44,501 nucleotides of DNA from Luteitalea sp. GTDB lineage: Bacteria; Acidobacteriota; Vicinamibacteria; Vicinamibacterales; Vicinamibacteraceae. Where the stretch lies: positions 1 to 44,501 of the forward strand of contig WHTT01000054.1 in NCBI GenBank assembly GCA_009377605.1. The letters run 5' to 3'. Positions within the stretch are counted from its first letter, which is position 1, and each line of letters opens with the position of its first letter. The notes under the pieces are model-generated. The model was not told the DNA's origin, did no database searches, and saw only the letters and a list, made by a program, of their open reading frames with translations. This document shows, in pieces, positions 31,698-41,332 of the stretch. The translations under genes were made by a program, and so were the position numbers.

Positions 31698-34175
31698 GTG
31701 GTGCGTTCGATCGAGAATGAGTGGCTGTGGGGCTGGGATGCCACGCCGGGAATCGTGTCGGTCTGGGCCGAGAGCGACGGACGGGTAGAGGTGTGGCGCC
31801 GAATGCCGGAGACCGGCGAGCTCGTTCACGAGAAGGCGCGATTTCGGCCATGGCTGCTGCTCGATCGACTCGACGATCTTCGGCACCTCGGTCCCGCTCT
31901 CGGCTACGAAGGGAGGGCGGGCGTCCGCGTGAGCTACCGCGAGCTCAGTGGCAACGGCGCACTGCGTTATCTGGTGCGAGCCGCTGATGGACAGATGCTC
32001 ACGTCCGCGATCTTGCAGGGCGCTGCACGGCGCTTCGGCCAGCACGTCGGCCACTTACGCGAGCTGGGCAAGGAGTGCGTGCTTGCGCTGCCGCCGGAGG
32101 AGCAATATCTGGTGGCCACAGGTCGGACGTACTTTCGCGACCTCTCGTTCGACCAACTGCGCCGGTTGCAGTTCGACCTCGAGACAACAGGGCTCGACCC
32201 GGATCGGGATCGGATCTTCATGGTGGCGGTACACGATCCGGCGGGATCTACCGAGCTGCTCGAAGCGCACGGCGAGGGAGATGCAGCTGAGGCCGAGCTG
32301 ATCCGCCGACTCATAGCGAAGGTGCAGGCGGCAGATCCCGACGTGATCGAGAACCACAATCTCCACGGGTTCGACCTGCCGTTCCTCGATCGACGTGCGC
32401 GCCTGCTTGGCGTGCCGCTCGGGCTCGGCCGGACCGGCCGGCCAGAGCTACGACAGCGGGCGGCGCGACGCGGGGTTGCGCTCGGCTCGGACCCGCGTCG
32501 TCGCGTGCGGTACGTCGCGCCCGGTCGCGAGCTCATCGACACGCTCGACGCGGTGCGACAGTACGACTTTGCTACGCGCGACCTGCTGGGGCATGGGCTC
32601 AAGACGGTGGCGCGGCACCTCGGGATCTCGGGGCCGGATCGCGAGCAGATTCCCGGCCACCTGATCTACGACGTGTACCTTCGAGACCCCGCGCGCGTAC
32701 GGCGATACGCGGCGGCCGACGTGGAGGAGGTTGCGGCGCTGGCGCGCATGCTTGGTGGTGCGGCGTTCGCGCTCGCGCAGATGGCGCCGCGGCGCTACGA
32801 GCGGCTCGCGGACGCCGGAGCGGCGACTGGCGTGATCGATCCCCTGCTGGTGCGTGCGTATCTGCGCGCTGGGATGGCGCTCCCAGCCCACCAACCAGGC
32901 GACGGCACGCCCCACAGCGGGGCGGCGCTGCACCTGTTCGCCTCGGGCGTGGCGCAGCGCGTGGTCAAGGCGGATGTCGCCAGCCTGTATCCGTCGTTGA
33001 TGCGCGCCTACCGAATCGGCCCATCGCGTGACCGGCTCGGCGTGATGCTGACGCTGGTCGATCGTCTCGTCCAGCAGCGGCTCGCCGCGAAGGGGCGTGC
33101 GCGGGCCGCACCGGTGGGATCGGCAGAGCGCCATAGCCACGAGGCCATGTCAGCGGCGATGAAGCTCGTGGTCAACTCCGCGTACGGCTACCTCGCTGCG
33201 GGCGGCAGCTTGACGCGATTCGCGGACGTCCACGCGGCGAACGAAGTGACACGGCGCGGCCGCGAGGTGCTCGACGTGATATGCCGCGAATTCGCCGCGC
33301 GCGGAGTCACGCTGCTCGAGGCAGACACCGACGGCGTCTATTTTGCGGTGCCGGAGACGTGGTCCGAGCTGGACGAGCGTCGCGCGGTAGCGGAGGTCGC
33401 CGCGCTTCTACCGCCGCTCGTCCAGCTCGAGCTCGACGGCCGTTACCAGGCGATGCTGTCCCACGAGCCGAAGAACTACGCGCTGCTGTCCTACGACGGC
33501 ACACTCCTCTTGCGTGGCGTCGCGTTTCGCTCGAGCCGTACAGAGCCGTTCGGAGAGGCGTTCCTGCGTCGCGCAATCGGCCGGCTGCTCGTCGGTGACG
33601 TCGTCGGCGTCCGCGAGGCCTACGTCGCCACGTTCATGGCGCTGGCACGCCGCGAGCTCCCAACATACGACGTATCCTCGCGCGTGCGCTTGGTCAAGAC
33701 GCCCGAGCAGTATCTCGAGACGCGCGACAGCCGGCGCGAGCTCTCGTACGAAGCGCTGCTCGCAGCCGGCCGCAGGTCGTGGAGCGTCGGCGAGCGCATC
33801 AGGGTCTATCGCACGAAGACCGGCGAGGGCGGCGTGATCGCCGATTCGGACGACGATGGCGCTTCGAGCGGGAGCGTTGATCGTCGCGACTATGACGTCG
33901 ACTATTACTTGCGGCTGTTGCGGGACACCTTTGCAGCGCGGCTAGCACGCGCCTTCTCACCGGACGACTTTGCCGCGGTGTTTGCCGATCCCGACCAGCC
34001 GTCGCTCTTTACGCCGTCGCTCGCAACGATTGAGATCCTCCTCACGAGAATGACCGGCGGTGACGGCGCGGCATCGGCAGACCTAGCGGCACCCCTTCTC
34101 ACCGAGCAAGAGGGAGTGACGCCGCTTATTCAGCTCGAGTGCCGAAACGCGCTCGACGAGACGGAGGCAAGCTGA
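31698..34175 (+). CDS. Family-B DNA polymerase with 3'-5' exonuclease
   Basis: An 825-residue polymerase starting with GTG at 31698 (or the next GTG). Exonuclease motifs are FDLETTGLD (about residue 158), ENHNLHGFDLPFL (about 215) and YAAADVEE (about 336). Polymerase motif A is KADVASLYPSLM (about 423), motif B KLVVNSAYGYLA (about 490), and motif C EADTDGVYF (about 541) with both catalytic Asp in D-T-D. A palm/thumb tail follows (LVKTPEQYLE). All catalytic residues are present, so proofreading DNA synthesis is expected. It is a stand-alone chromosomal type resembling neither protein-primed phage enzymes nor a close E. coli Pol II match in length. A repair or translesion role is inferred. No operon partner. 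Confidence 0.9.
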   Translation: MVRSIENEWLWGWDATPGIVSVWAESDGRVEVWRRMPETGELVHEKARFRPWLLLDRLDDLRHLGPALGYEGRAGVRVSYRELSGNGALRYLVRAADGQMLTSAILQGAARRFGQHVGHLRELGKECVLALPPEEQYLVATGRTYFRDLSFDQLRRLQFDLETTGLDPDRDRIFMVAVHDPAGSTELLEAHGEGDAAEAELIRRLIAKVQAADPDVIENHNLHGFDLPFLDRRARLLGVPLGLGRTGRPELRQRAARRGVALGSDPRRRVRYVAPGRELIDTLDAVRQYDFATRDLLGHGLKTVARHLGISGPDREQIPGHLIYDVYLRDPARVRRYAAADVEEVAALARMLGGAAFALAQMAPRRYERLADAGAATGVIDPLLVRAYLRAGMALPAHQPGDGTPHSGAALHLFASGVAQRVVKADVASLYPSLMRAYRIGPSRDRLGVMLTLVDRLVQQRLAAKGRARAAPVGSAERHSHEAMSAAMKLVVNSAYGYLAAGGSLTRFADVHAANEVTRRGREVLDVICREFAARGVTLLEADTDGVYFAVPETWSELDERRAVAEVAALLPPLVQLELDGRYQAMLSHEPKNYALLSYDGTLLLRGVAFRSSRTEPFGEAFLRRAIGRLLVGDVVGVREAYVATFMALARRELPTYDVSSRVRLVKTPEQYLETRDSRRELSYEALLAAGRRSWSVGERIRVYRTKTGEGGVIADSDDDGASSGSVDRRDYDVDYYLRLLRDTFAARLARAFSPDDFAAVFADPDQPSLFTPSLATIEILLTRMTGGDGAASADLAAPLLTEQEGVTPLIQLECRNALDETEAS

Positions 34176-34368
34176 CGCCGACGACGTGCGCTCACCAACG
34201 GTATACAGAAGAGCTGGTGCCGCCGCTCGCCGCACGCTCGAGTTTGGCTGGGCGCGACGAGCCGATCCTCCGGTGTGAGACACAGAATGGTTTCCTGCGA
34301 AGAGGAAGATAGAGAGCGCGCGATTGAGTGGCGTGGTAGTCACGTCAATCTCGTCGCGGGAGATTCCG

Positions 34369-35961
34369 ATGAGCAGCACCATCGATACGCCGAAAGCAGG
34401 CCGCCGCGAGTGGATTGGGCTCGCGGTGCTCGCGCTCGCCTGCCTCCTCTACGCCATGGACCTCACCGTTCTCCACTTGGCCGTGCCGCACCTGAGCGCG
34501 GACCTCAAGCCGACGAGCGCTCAGTTGCTCTGGATCGTCGACATCTACGGCTTCCTGGTTGCGGGATCGCTCATCACGATGGGCACGCTGGGCGACCGGA
34601 TCGGCCGTCGCCGCCTGCTGCTCATTGGTGCTGCCGCGTTCGGCGTTGCCTCGGTGATTGCCGCGTTCTCGACCAGCGCTGAGATGCTGATCGCGGCTCG
34701 CGCGGTGCTCGGCTTTGCCGGCGCCACCGTCGCGCCGTCGACGCTGTCGCTCATCCGCAATATGTTCCACGATCCGCGCCAGCGCTCGGTCGCGATCGGC
34801 GTGTGGATTACCAGCTACTCGGCGGGCGGCGCGATAGGCCCGCTGCTCGGCGGGATGCTGCTCGAATTCTTCTGGTGGGGCTCGGTGTTCTTGCTGGCGG
34901 TGCCGGTAATGGCGTTGCTGCTCGTCGTAGGGCCCACGCTGCTTCCAGAGTACCGGGATCCGGAGGCGGGACGCTTGGATCTCATCAGCGCCGCGTTGTC
35001 GCTGGTTGCCGTCCTGACGGTGATTTACGGGCTGAAGCAGGTCGCCCAGGACGGCCTCGCCTGGCTGCCTGCGGTGCCGATCGCCGCCGGTCTGGCCCTC
35101 GGTGTCCTGTTCGTGCGGCGACAGCGCCGGCTGCGCGATCCGCTCATCGACCTCCGGTTGTTCAAGGTGCCCGCCTTCAGCGCGTCACTCGGCACTTACA
35201 CGCTCGCGACCTTCGTGATGTTCGGAGGCTTTCTCTTCATTTACCAGTACCTGCAGTTGGTGCTCGGGCTCTCGCCACTCAGGGCCGGCTTGTGGACCGT
35301 GCCCTCGTTTGGCGCCTTCATCATCGGTTCCATGCTGGCTCCGTTCGTCGTGCGCCGCATTCGCCCGTCGTTGGTAATGGGCGCTGGTCTGGTGATCGCG
35401 GCTGCCGGCTTCGCGGCGCTCACGCAGGTGGAAGGCACCTCCGGCCTCGCGCTGCTCGTCACCGGATCCTTCGTCTTCTCCCTGGGTCTCGCACCTGTAT
35501 TCACGCTCGCGAACGACCTCATCATCGGGACGGCGCCCCCTGAGCGGGCGGGGGCGGTATCGGCGATCTCCGAGACAGGCTCGGAGCTCGGCGGAGCGCT
35601 TGGGATCGCGATCTTGGGCAGCATGGGAACAGCGGTGTACCGCCGCGAGGTAACCGATGCAGTCCCGGCTGGTCTCCCGCTCGACGCGGCAGACGCGGCC
35701 AAGGACACCCTCGGCGGCGCGGTCGCCGTCGCCGGAGAGCTCTCGGCCCAACTCGGGCAGGCGGTGCTCGATGGTGCACGTGAGGCGTTCGTCCACGGCC
35801 TCCAACTGGCCGCCGGCACCAGCGCCATCGTCGCGCTCATCCTCGCGTGTCTCGCCATGTTCTTGCTCCGTGACGCGCGCCTGGGCGGCGAGCCGATAGA
35901 AGAAAACGAGCCGACTGAGAAAGCCGACAGAGCGTTGCTAGCGGCCGACGGCTCTTGCTAG
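34369..35961 (+). CDS. MFS drug exporter, DHA2 (EmrB/QacA-like) family
   Basis: A 530-residue transporter, start MSSTIDTPKAGRREW at 34369 (an upstream ATG at 34324 adds no membrane or signal sequence). Fourteen hydrophobic segments are expected and most can be read. Motif D1 is AMDLTVLHLAVPHLSADL, motif A GTLGDRIGRRRLLL, and motif C SAGGAIGPLLGGMLLE. Another copy of a motif-C-like stretch is SELGGALGIAILGSMGTAVYRR. Relatives (QacA, SmvA, LfrA) use the proton gradient to expel cationic drugs. The first Asp in helix 1 is conserved. The 193 bases before it hold no gene. Confidence 0.9.
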   Translation: MSSTIDTPKAGRREWIGLAVLALACLLYAMDLTVLHLAVPHLSADLKPTSAQLLWIVDIYGFLVAGSLITMGTLGDRIGRRRLLLIGAAAFGVASVIAAFSTSAEMLIAARAVLGFAGATVAPSTLSLIRNMFHDPRQRSVAIGVWITSYSAGGAIGPLLGGMLLEFFWWGSVFLLAVPVMALLLVVGPTLLPEYRDPEAGRLDLISAALSLVAVLTVIYGLKQVAQDGLAWLPAVPIAAGLALGVLFVRRQRRLRDPLIDLRLFKVPAFSASLGTYTLATFVMFGGFLFIYQYLQLVLGLSPLRAGLWTVPSFGAFIIGSMLAPFVVRRIRPSLVMGAGLVIAAAGFAALTQVEGTSGLALLVTGSFVFSLGLAPVFTLANDLIIGTAPPERAGAVSAISETGSELGGALGIAILGSMGTAVYRREVTDAVPAGLPLDAADAAKDTLGGAVAVAGELSAQLGQAVLDGAREAFVHGLQLAAGTSAIVALILACLAMFLLRDARLGGEPIEENEPTEKADRALLAADGSC

Positions 35962-36012
35962 CGGGCGGGCTCCAGGATGTGCAGCGAGGGGCCTTCAGAG
36001 CGTTGGCTGCGA

Positions 36013-36600
36013 TTAGCCCTCGAGCGCGTCGACCTTGGCCCACATCGCGTCCAAGTCGAGCCTGAGACCGGGGCAGCCGGGCAAAGCCTGGATGAGTCCG
36101 CTCTGCACTTGCAGGCGGCGCACATAGGCGCCCATTACCGCTTCATAAACTTCAAAGCTGCGTTGCTGAGGGTCGACGAGCCAGTAGAAGCGGATGCCGA
36201 AGCTGGCGTACTCGTCCATCTTCTCCCTTCGGTCACGGCGCTGATCCCGAGGAGAAGGGGAAACGACTTCAACGGCGATGTCCGGGGGGACGGAAACGAT
36301 GCCGCGGGCGGGCGGACGACGCCCGGAGAGATACACGGTCAGATCCGCCTTTCGACCCCTCGTGGCCGAGAGCGCGAACTTCGCCTCCGAGCCGCCGACA
36401 ATTGCCCGAGCCGCTTCCGCCCAGTTACCGAGCTCACGGGTGAGCCATGCGACGATGACCTCGTGCAGGTAATCCGGCACCTCCTCCTCCACGAGTCGGC
36501 CATCGATCAGCTCCCCCGGCACGTCCTCGGGCAGATCGCTCCACTCCTCGAGGGTCAACAGCGGGCCGAGCAACTGGTCGACTATGGCGGCTTGAGCCAT
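36013..36600 (-). CDS. Uma2 family (DUF820) putative restriction-endonuclease-fold protein
   Basis: A 195-residue protein from the ATG at 36600; the open frame extends to 36762 only because it reads through the inverted-repeat element. The PD-(D/E)xK-like core shows ELIDGRLVEEE, ADLTVYLS, PPDIAVEVVSPSPRDQRRD, REKMDEYASFGIRFYWLVD, and FEVYEAVMGAYV. These are typical Uma2 motifs: DxxVEVxSPS..., K..EY...G...YWxVDP. The family is common in cyanobacteria and some soil bacteria. Its function is not established, and solitary copies are usual. Confidence 0.88.
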   Translation of the reverse strand: MAQAAIVDQLLGPLLTLEEWSDLPEDVPGELIDGRLVEEEVPDYLHEVIVAWLTRELGNWAEAARAIVGGSEAKFALSATRGRKADLTVYLSGRRPPARGIVSVPPDIAVEVVSPSPRDQRRDRREKMDEYASFGIRFYWLVDPQQRSFEVYEAVMGAYVRRLQVQSGLIQALPGCPGLRLDLDAMWAKVDALEG

Positions 36601-36619
36601 TGAGAGAAATGTACCACAG

Positions 36620-36785
36620 CTAGTGGGCTGTATCAGGCATTTGTAAAGCGCCTGGCGGGCGAGGCATCCCGGCTGGCGGCGTTGCTCGTCGGTCACATAC
36701 CGCCTGTATGCTCCCTCCTCGCGCCTGGCCAGTCGGGCGCCGCGCTCCGCCAGCCACTTCACAAATGCCTGATACAGCCCACTAG
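36620..36785. mobile_element. MITE-like 166-bp inverted-repeat element
   Basis: Terminal arms of 29 bp (left 36620-36648, right 36757-36785), starting CTAGTGGGCTGTATCAGG, are reverse complements with one mismatch. Similarity between the two halves continues inward for about 30 more bases at lower identity. The outer CTAG on both sides could be a 4-bp target duplication, leaving TGGGCTG/CAGCCCA as the true ends (36624-36781). No transposase is encoded. It sits between Uma2 and DUF1080, just upstream of the Uma2 start codon. Confidence 0.75.
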
Positions 36786-36835
36786 GGCAGCTTCAGGGCA
36801 CGCCGACGACCAGCTCGCGCACCAGAGGCGCGGCA

Positions 36836-37471
36836 TCAAGGCAGCTCTTCGATGGTGATGTCCTTGTACCAGACTTGCGCCTTGCCCCCGCCGTGGATCT
36901 GCAACCCAATCAGGCCAGACTGTGGGAGCGTCTCATCCGGCTCGGTGTAGTCCACGGTTTGCCGGCCGTTGAGCCGCAGTCTGATCCGACGGCCTTCAGC
37001 CCGAATCTCGTAGTCGTTCCAGTCATCCAGCTTCAGCAAGCCCTTCAACTGCGCGGGATCCGCTTGGGCCAGGGTCTTCTTGCGACGCGATTCATCGTAG
37101 AGACTTCCCCAGTAGCCCTCGCCCAGATCAGCCTGGTAGCCGATCATCTCGTGCGCTGGATCTTTCAACCGCTGGCTGCGAAACTGCACGCCTGCGTTGA
37201 CGAACCCGGTCCCCGTCAGCTTGAACTCGAGGCGCAGCACGAAATTCGTGTAGGTGCGCGTGGTGCAGAGGAACTCGTTGCGCGGGACGGTCTCGGTCAG
37301 CGAGCCGCCGACGATGGCGTCGTCCTCGATGCGCCAGGTCTTGGTGGTGTCACCTTCCCAGCCATTGAAGCTGCGGCCGTCGAAGAGCGCGACCGATTTC
37401 GCAGGAGGTTGTACTGCGCCGGCCGTCAGCATCGCAGCCAGCATCATCGCGTAGCAGAGCAGTGGTCTCAT
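36836..37471 (-). CDS. DUF1080 (3-keto-disaccharide hydrolase-like) secreted protein
   Basis: A 211-residue protein from the ATG at 37471 (MRPLLCYAMMLAAMLTAGAV is a signal peptide). The concanavalin-like fold of DUF1080 is shown by SVALFDGRSFNGWEG, IVGGSLTETVPRNEFLCT, NFVLRLEFKLTGTG, NAGVQFRSQR, GYQADLGEGYWGSLYDE, WNDYEIRAEGRRIRLRLNG and PQSGLIGLQIHGG. Members include 3-keto-glycoside hydrolases that work downstream of periplasmic sugar oxidation. It is followed on the same strand by nothing recognisable (Uma2 is 235 bases on), and preceded by the amidohydrolase with a 52-base gap, so those two may be co-transcribed. Confidence 0.9.
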   Translation of the reverse strand: MRPLLCYAMMLAAMLTAGAVQPPAKSVALFDGRSFNGWEGDTTKTWRIEDDAIVGGSLTETVPRNEFLCTTRTYTNFVLRLEFKLTGTGFVNAGVQFRSQRLKDPAHEMIGYQADLGEGYWGSLYDESRRKKTLAQADPAQLKGLLKLDDWNDYEIRAEGRRIRLRLNGRQTVDYTEPDETLPQSGLIGLQIHGGGKAQVWYKDITIEELP

Positions 37472-37523
37472 TGGAGCAACCTTGTGAACGGTGTGAACAG
37501 GCCCCGCAAGGCCGTGCACGAGC

Positions 37524-38465
37524 TCAGAGCCGAAAGACTTTCTGGGCATTCCCGTGGAGCAGCTTTCGCTCGATTGTCTTGCCCGCCGCCAGGCGCCGAA
37601 TGGCAGCAATGATCTGCGCTCCTTGACACTTCGCGCCTGTGCCCTCGGCATCGGTGCAGTCGCTGCCGAACAGCAGCTTGTCCTGGTGACGCGTCAGGAA
37701 GTCGCGCGTGAAGTCCTCGTCGCGCGTGAGGGCATTGAGCCCGGATCCGGCAGCGAGGTCGCCATACATATTCGGGTAGTCGCTCAAGTAGCGGTCCGTC
37801 AGGCCGCCCGTGGCAACAGATCCGTTGGGATAGAGCTCCGTCTGGTCCGTGTAGCTCCCGTCGATGTTCGCCCACCACGTTTGGGCGTGACCGATGAAGC
37901 GCACCCGAGGATATCTCTCGAGCATCTTGTAGAACCGCTCGAACCCGTAGTTGTACATATCGACCTGCCAGTGCATGAGCACCGGCACATCGTGAGCTTG
38001 CGCGAGCTCGTAAATCCGCTGCATCTCCGGCGCGTCACAGTCTACGCCAAACTTCTGCTCGGCAATGACAACCGCGCCGCGTTTCAGGTATCGTTCGATC
38101 TCTTGAATCGCGCCCTGGAGGTCCGGGACTTCGTTCGCGCCGAAGAGGAACTCCTTGGCATGCGCGCTGGCGAACCGATAGCAGGCTTCGTTGCCGAGAC
38201 ATTGTGCTTGCAAGCCGTTCGCGCGACCGTCGTGTGTGGATGGCCTCTTCACGGATCGGCCGGCCGGAAGGAGGATGGTCGTCGTGGCGCCGAGGGCGCG
38301 CTGATGCGCGAGGAGCGCGTCATCGGATCGGCCGGTGTAGCCGAGGTGCTGATGAATATCGATGAGAGGTTCGGCTGGCTCAGGGGTGTCCCCCAGGGCG
38401 TCCCCTTGCATGCTCAGGGCCAGCAGCGCCAAACTGGAGTCAGTCAGGAACTCGCGACGCTTCAC
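37524..38465 (-). CDS. Amidohydrolase-family (amidohydrolase 2) TIM-barrel enzyme, exported
   Basis: A 313-residue protein with a leader MKRREFLTDSSLALLALSM that looks like a Tat or Sec signal. Metal-site motifs are LIDIHQHLGYTG (HxH at about residue 38), MHWQVDMYNYG (His at about 165), RFIGHAQTWW (His at about 191) and LLFGSDCTDAEG (Asp at about 268). These fit the PF04909 group of decarboxylases and hydrolases acting on lactones or aromatic acids. All ligands appear present. Divergent from the PVC-type haem gene and upstream of DUF1080 in a possible two-gene unit. Confidence 0.88.
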   Translation of the reverse strand: MKRREFLTDSSLALLALSMQGDALGDTPEPAEPLIDIHQHLGYTGRSDDALLAHQRALGATTTILLPAGRSVKRPSTHDGRANGLQAQCLGNEACYRFASAHAKEFLFGANEVPDLQGAIQEIERYLKRGAVVIAEQKFGVDCDAPEMQRIYELAQAHDVPVLMHWQVDMYNYGFERFYKMLERYPRVRFIGHAQTWWANIDGSYTDQTELYPNGSVATGGLTDRYLSDYPNMYGDLAAGSGLNALTRDEDFTRDFLTRHQDKLLFGSDCTDAEGTGAKCQGAQIIAAIRRLAAGKTIERKLLHGNAQKVFRL

Positions 38466-38506
38466 GGGAGATATTCTGCACGAAGTTGAGATTGGAACCG
38501 CGCTTC

Positions 38507-41182
38507 ATGTTTCTCGCCAGAGTCCAAGTCATTGGTTTGCTCGTCGTCACCGTCGCCCTCATCGGTCATGGCGCTCAGCAGTCACCGGCCAATCGTCCGT
38601 GGCCACCCAGCGTGCAGGAGGTGCCGCCGGAATCACCCGTGCTGTCGCCCGCCGAGGCGATCAAGACGTTCCACATGCCGCCCGGCTATCGCCTCGAGCT
38701 CGTCGCGAGCGAGCCGCTGATTCAGGATCCTGTCGCGATCGATTGGGATCTCGAAGGACGACTCTGGGCGGTGGAGATGCCCGGCTACATGAAGAACATG
38801 GCCGGGTCGGGCGAACAGGATTCGATCGGCCGCGTCGTCGTCCTCGAAGACCAGAACGCCGACGGCAAGATGGACAGGCGCACCGTGTTCGCCGACGGGC
38901 TGGTGCTGGCGCGCTCGCTCAAGGTGCTCGACCGTGGTGTGTTGGTCGGCGAGCCGCCCAACGTCTGGCTGATGCGCGACACCGACGGCGACCTGCGGGC
39001 AGACACCAAAGAGCTCGTGACCGACCAATACGGACGGTTGGACGCTAATCCTGAGCACAACGCGAACGGGTTCTACTGGGCACTCGACAACCGGATGTAC
39101 ACGGCGGGGCCGTCCGAGATCTACCTCCGCTTGAAGAAGGGCATCTTCGAGGTGCACGAGACACTGGAGCGTGGCCAGTGGGGCCTGTCGCAGGACGACG
39201 TTGGCCGTATTTACCGCAACACCAACGAGTCCGCATTGCACGTCGATCTCGTTGCCACGCCGTACTTCGCGCGAAACCCGAACCTCCTGCGCACGCGTGG
39301 CAGTTACGAGCGCCTCGCGAACGCCAACGCGGAGCTGAACACCGTCTGGCCCGTACGTCCGAACCCCGGGACCAACCGTGCCTATCAAGCCGGCATCGAT
39401 CGTGCGGACGGGTCGCTGGCGAGGTTCACGTCCGTCTGCGCGCCGCTGGTGTACCGTGGAGATCGACTACCCGCCGAGCTCTATGGAAACGTCTTTGTCG
39501 CAGAGCCGGCAGCCAACCTGGTGAGCCGGATCATCCTCGACGACGATGGCACGACGCTCGAGGCGCGCAAGGCGTATGACCGTGGAGAGTTCCTGGCATC
39601 GACCGACGAGCGGTTCCGCCCGGTCTATCTGTCCAATGCGCCCGATGGCACCCTGTACATCGTCGACATGTACCGCGGTGTGATCGAGCATCGCATGTAC
39701 ATCACGACGTATCTGCGCGATGAGATCCTGACGCGCAAGCTGGAGCAGCCGACAGGGCTGGGTCGCATTTATCGGGTCGTCCACGAGGCCACGCGGCGGG
39801 ACACGACGCGACCGTTGGCGACCGCGTCCCAGACACAGTTGGTGGAGTTGCTCTCGCATCCAAACGGCTGGCGGCGCGACGCCGCGCAGCGGCTCCTCGT
39901 CGAGCGGGGTGCCCAGTCCGTCGCGCCACGCTTGAGGAAGCTGGCCCGAAGCGCAGAGGATCCACGAACGCGTTTGCACGGGCTCTGGACATTGGACGGG
40001 CTCGATGCCATCGAGCCGGATCTCGTGATCGAGGCGTTGGACGATGCCTCGCGTGACGTGCGCGCGTCAGCGGTGCGTCTCGCGGAGCGATGGCTTGGCA
40101 CGGAGGATCATCCGATTCAGGCCGCGGTCATGAAGCGAATCGACGACCCAGATTGGGCCGTGCGGCAGCAGGTTGCAGCGTCTCTCGGCGCGATGGCGCC
40201 GGGCCCGCGCGAAAAGGCTGTGGTCTCGCTACTCGAGCGCCACGGTGACGATCCAGTCACGATGGATGCCGCGCTCAGCGGCCTGCGGGGCACTGAAGCG
40301 CTTGTGCTCGAAAGGCTGATGCAGGCGTCCGGTGAGCGAACGCGCCAGCGGGAAGCGGCCGTGACCATGCTCGCGGCGACCATCGTGCGGAGCGCTGAGG
40401 ATGCGGGCGTGCAGGAGCTGTTCGCGTGGGTTGCAGACGAGGACCGTGAGCGCTGGACGCGTTCTGCGCTGCTACGCGGGGCGGAGGTGGCGCTGCTTGG
40501 GGCTGCCATGCCTGGCACGCCCGCGAGACGGCGCAAGAGCGAAGAGCGGGCGACGTTGCCCTGTCCGACCTGCCCGGGCGGTCGAGCGGGGCCAGGTGGC
40601 GCTTATGCCTTCCGACGATCGGAGGCTTCAACGTCGACCGCGAGCGACCGTGACGGCGAACGGCTGCGGCTACATCACGAGCCGCTGGCCCTCTCGGGGA
40701 TGGCCGCGCGAGGTGGCGATCTGGGCTCACGGGCGACGCGTGTGCTCTCGCGCGTGGACTGGCCGGGCAAGCCGGGCGCCGCGGCCCCGGTGGCGCCGCT
40801 CACGGCCGAAGAGCAGCGACGGTTCGACGCAGGCCGGAAGCTGTACGAGAACGTCTGCGCGGCCTGCCATCAGACCAATGGCCGCGGTCAAGACACGCTC
40901 GCGCCAACGCTCATTGGATCCGCGCTCACGCTTGCGCCGGCCGAGATTCCCGCGCGCGTCCTCCTGCAAGGCAAAGAAGGCGCGGTCGGATTGATGCCGC
41001 CGGTCGGCTCCACGCTGAGCGACGAGCAGTTGGCCAACGTGCTGACCTACATCCGTCGGGCCTGGGGACAAGCGGGGTCGCCAGTAGATGCCGCAACGGT
41101 CAACGCCGTGCGCGCTGCCACGACTGACCGGAACCGCCCCTGGACGGACGACGAATTGAGGACGTTGGCGACGCCCCAGTAA
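38507..41182 (+). CDS. PVC-type haem-binding CxxCH dehydrogenase-like protein
   Basis: An 891-residue exported protein. I prefer the ATG at 38507 (MFLARVQVIGLLVVTVALI signal) over a TTG 21 bases upstream. The N-terminal six-bladed propeller carries YRLELVASEPLIQDPVAIDW, GRLWAVEMPGYM, DGLVLARSLKVL, NGFYWALDNRMY, GNVFVAEPAANLVSR and YIVDMYRGVIEHRMY, all typical of the 'membrane-bound dehydrogenase' domain. HEAT-like helices fill about residues 440-680. A cytochrome c domain closes the protein: YENVCAACHQTNG (CxxCH, about residue 784) with a possible Met ligand in LMPPVG. It probably oxidises a sugar or alcohol in the periplasm and passes electrons to the haem. Confidence 0.92.
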   Translation: MFLARVQVIGLLVVTVALIGHGAQQSPANRPWPPSVQEVPPESPVLSPAEAIKTFHMPPGYRLELVASEPLIQDPVAIDWDLEGRLWAVEMPGYMKNMAGSGEQDSIGRVVVLEDQNADGKMDRRTVFADGLVLARSLKVLDRGVLVGEPPNVWLMRDTDGDLRADTKELVTDQYGRLDANPEHNANGFYWALDNRMYTAGPSEIYLRLKKGIFEVHETLERGQWGLSQDDVGRIYRNTNESALHVDLVATPYFARNPNLLRTRGSYERLANANAELNTVWPVRPNPGTNRAYQAGIDRADGSLARFTSVCAPLVYRGDRLPAELYGNVFVAEPAANLVSRIILDDDGTTLEARKAYDRGEFLASTDERFRPVYLSNAPDGTLYIVDMYRGVIEHRMYITTYLRDEILTRKLEQPTGLGRIYRVVHEATRRDTTRPLATASQTQLVELLSHPNGWRRDAAQRLLVERGAQSVAPRLRKLARSAEDPRTRLHGLWTLDGLDAIEPDLVIEALDDASRDVRASAVRLAERWLGTEDHPIQAAVMKRIDDPDWAVRQQVAASLGAMAPGPREKAVVSLLERHGDDPVTMDAALSGLRGTEALVLERLMQASGERTRQREAAVTMLAATIVRSAEDAGVQELFAWVADEDRERWTRSALLRGAEVALLGAAMPGTPARRRKSEERATLPCPTCPGGRAGPGGAYAFRRSEASTSTASDRDGERLRLHHEPLALSGMAARGGDLGSRATRVLSRVDWPGKPGAAAPVAPLTAEEQRRFDAGRKLYENVCAACHQTNGRGQDTLAPTLIGSALTLAPAEIPARVLLQGKEGAVGLMPPVGSTLSDEQLANVLTYIRRAWGQAGSPVDAATVNAVRAATTDRNRPWTDDELRTLATPQ

Positions 41183-41332
41183 CGCCGAGGCCTCCGGCCG
41201 TTGCCTTCTCGCGGCGAGCGACGTGTCCTGCCTGGTGAAACCATGGCGATCACGAAGCGCCAATCAACGATAATCATCCCGGTTCAGTTTAGGATGTGCC
41301 CCACCAGACCCAGAGTTCCCAAGGAGTGCGCC

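Noticed and set aside
37554-38489. 311-codon plus-strand frame opposite the amidohydrolase
   Set aside because: Shadow; the minus strand has the HxH, His, His and Asp metal motifs in order.
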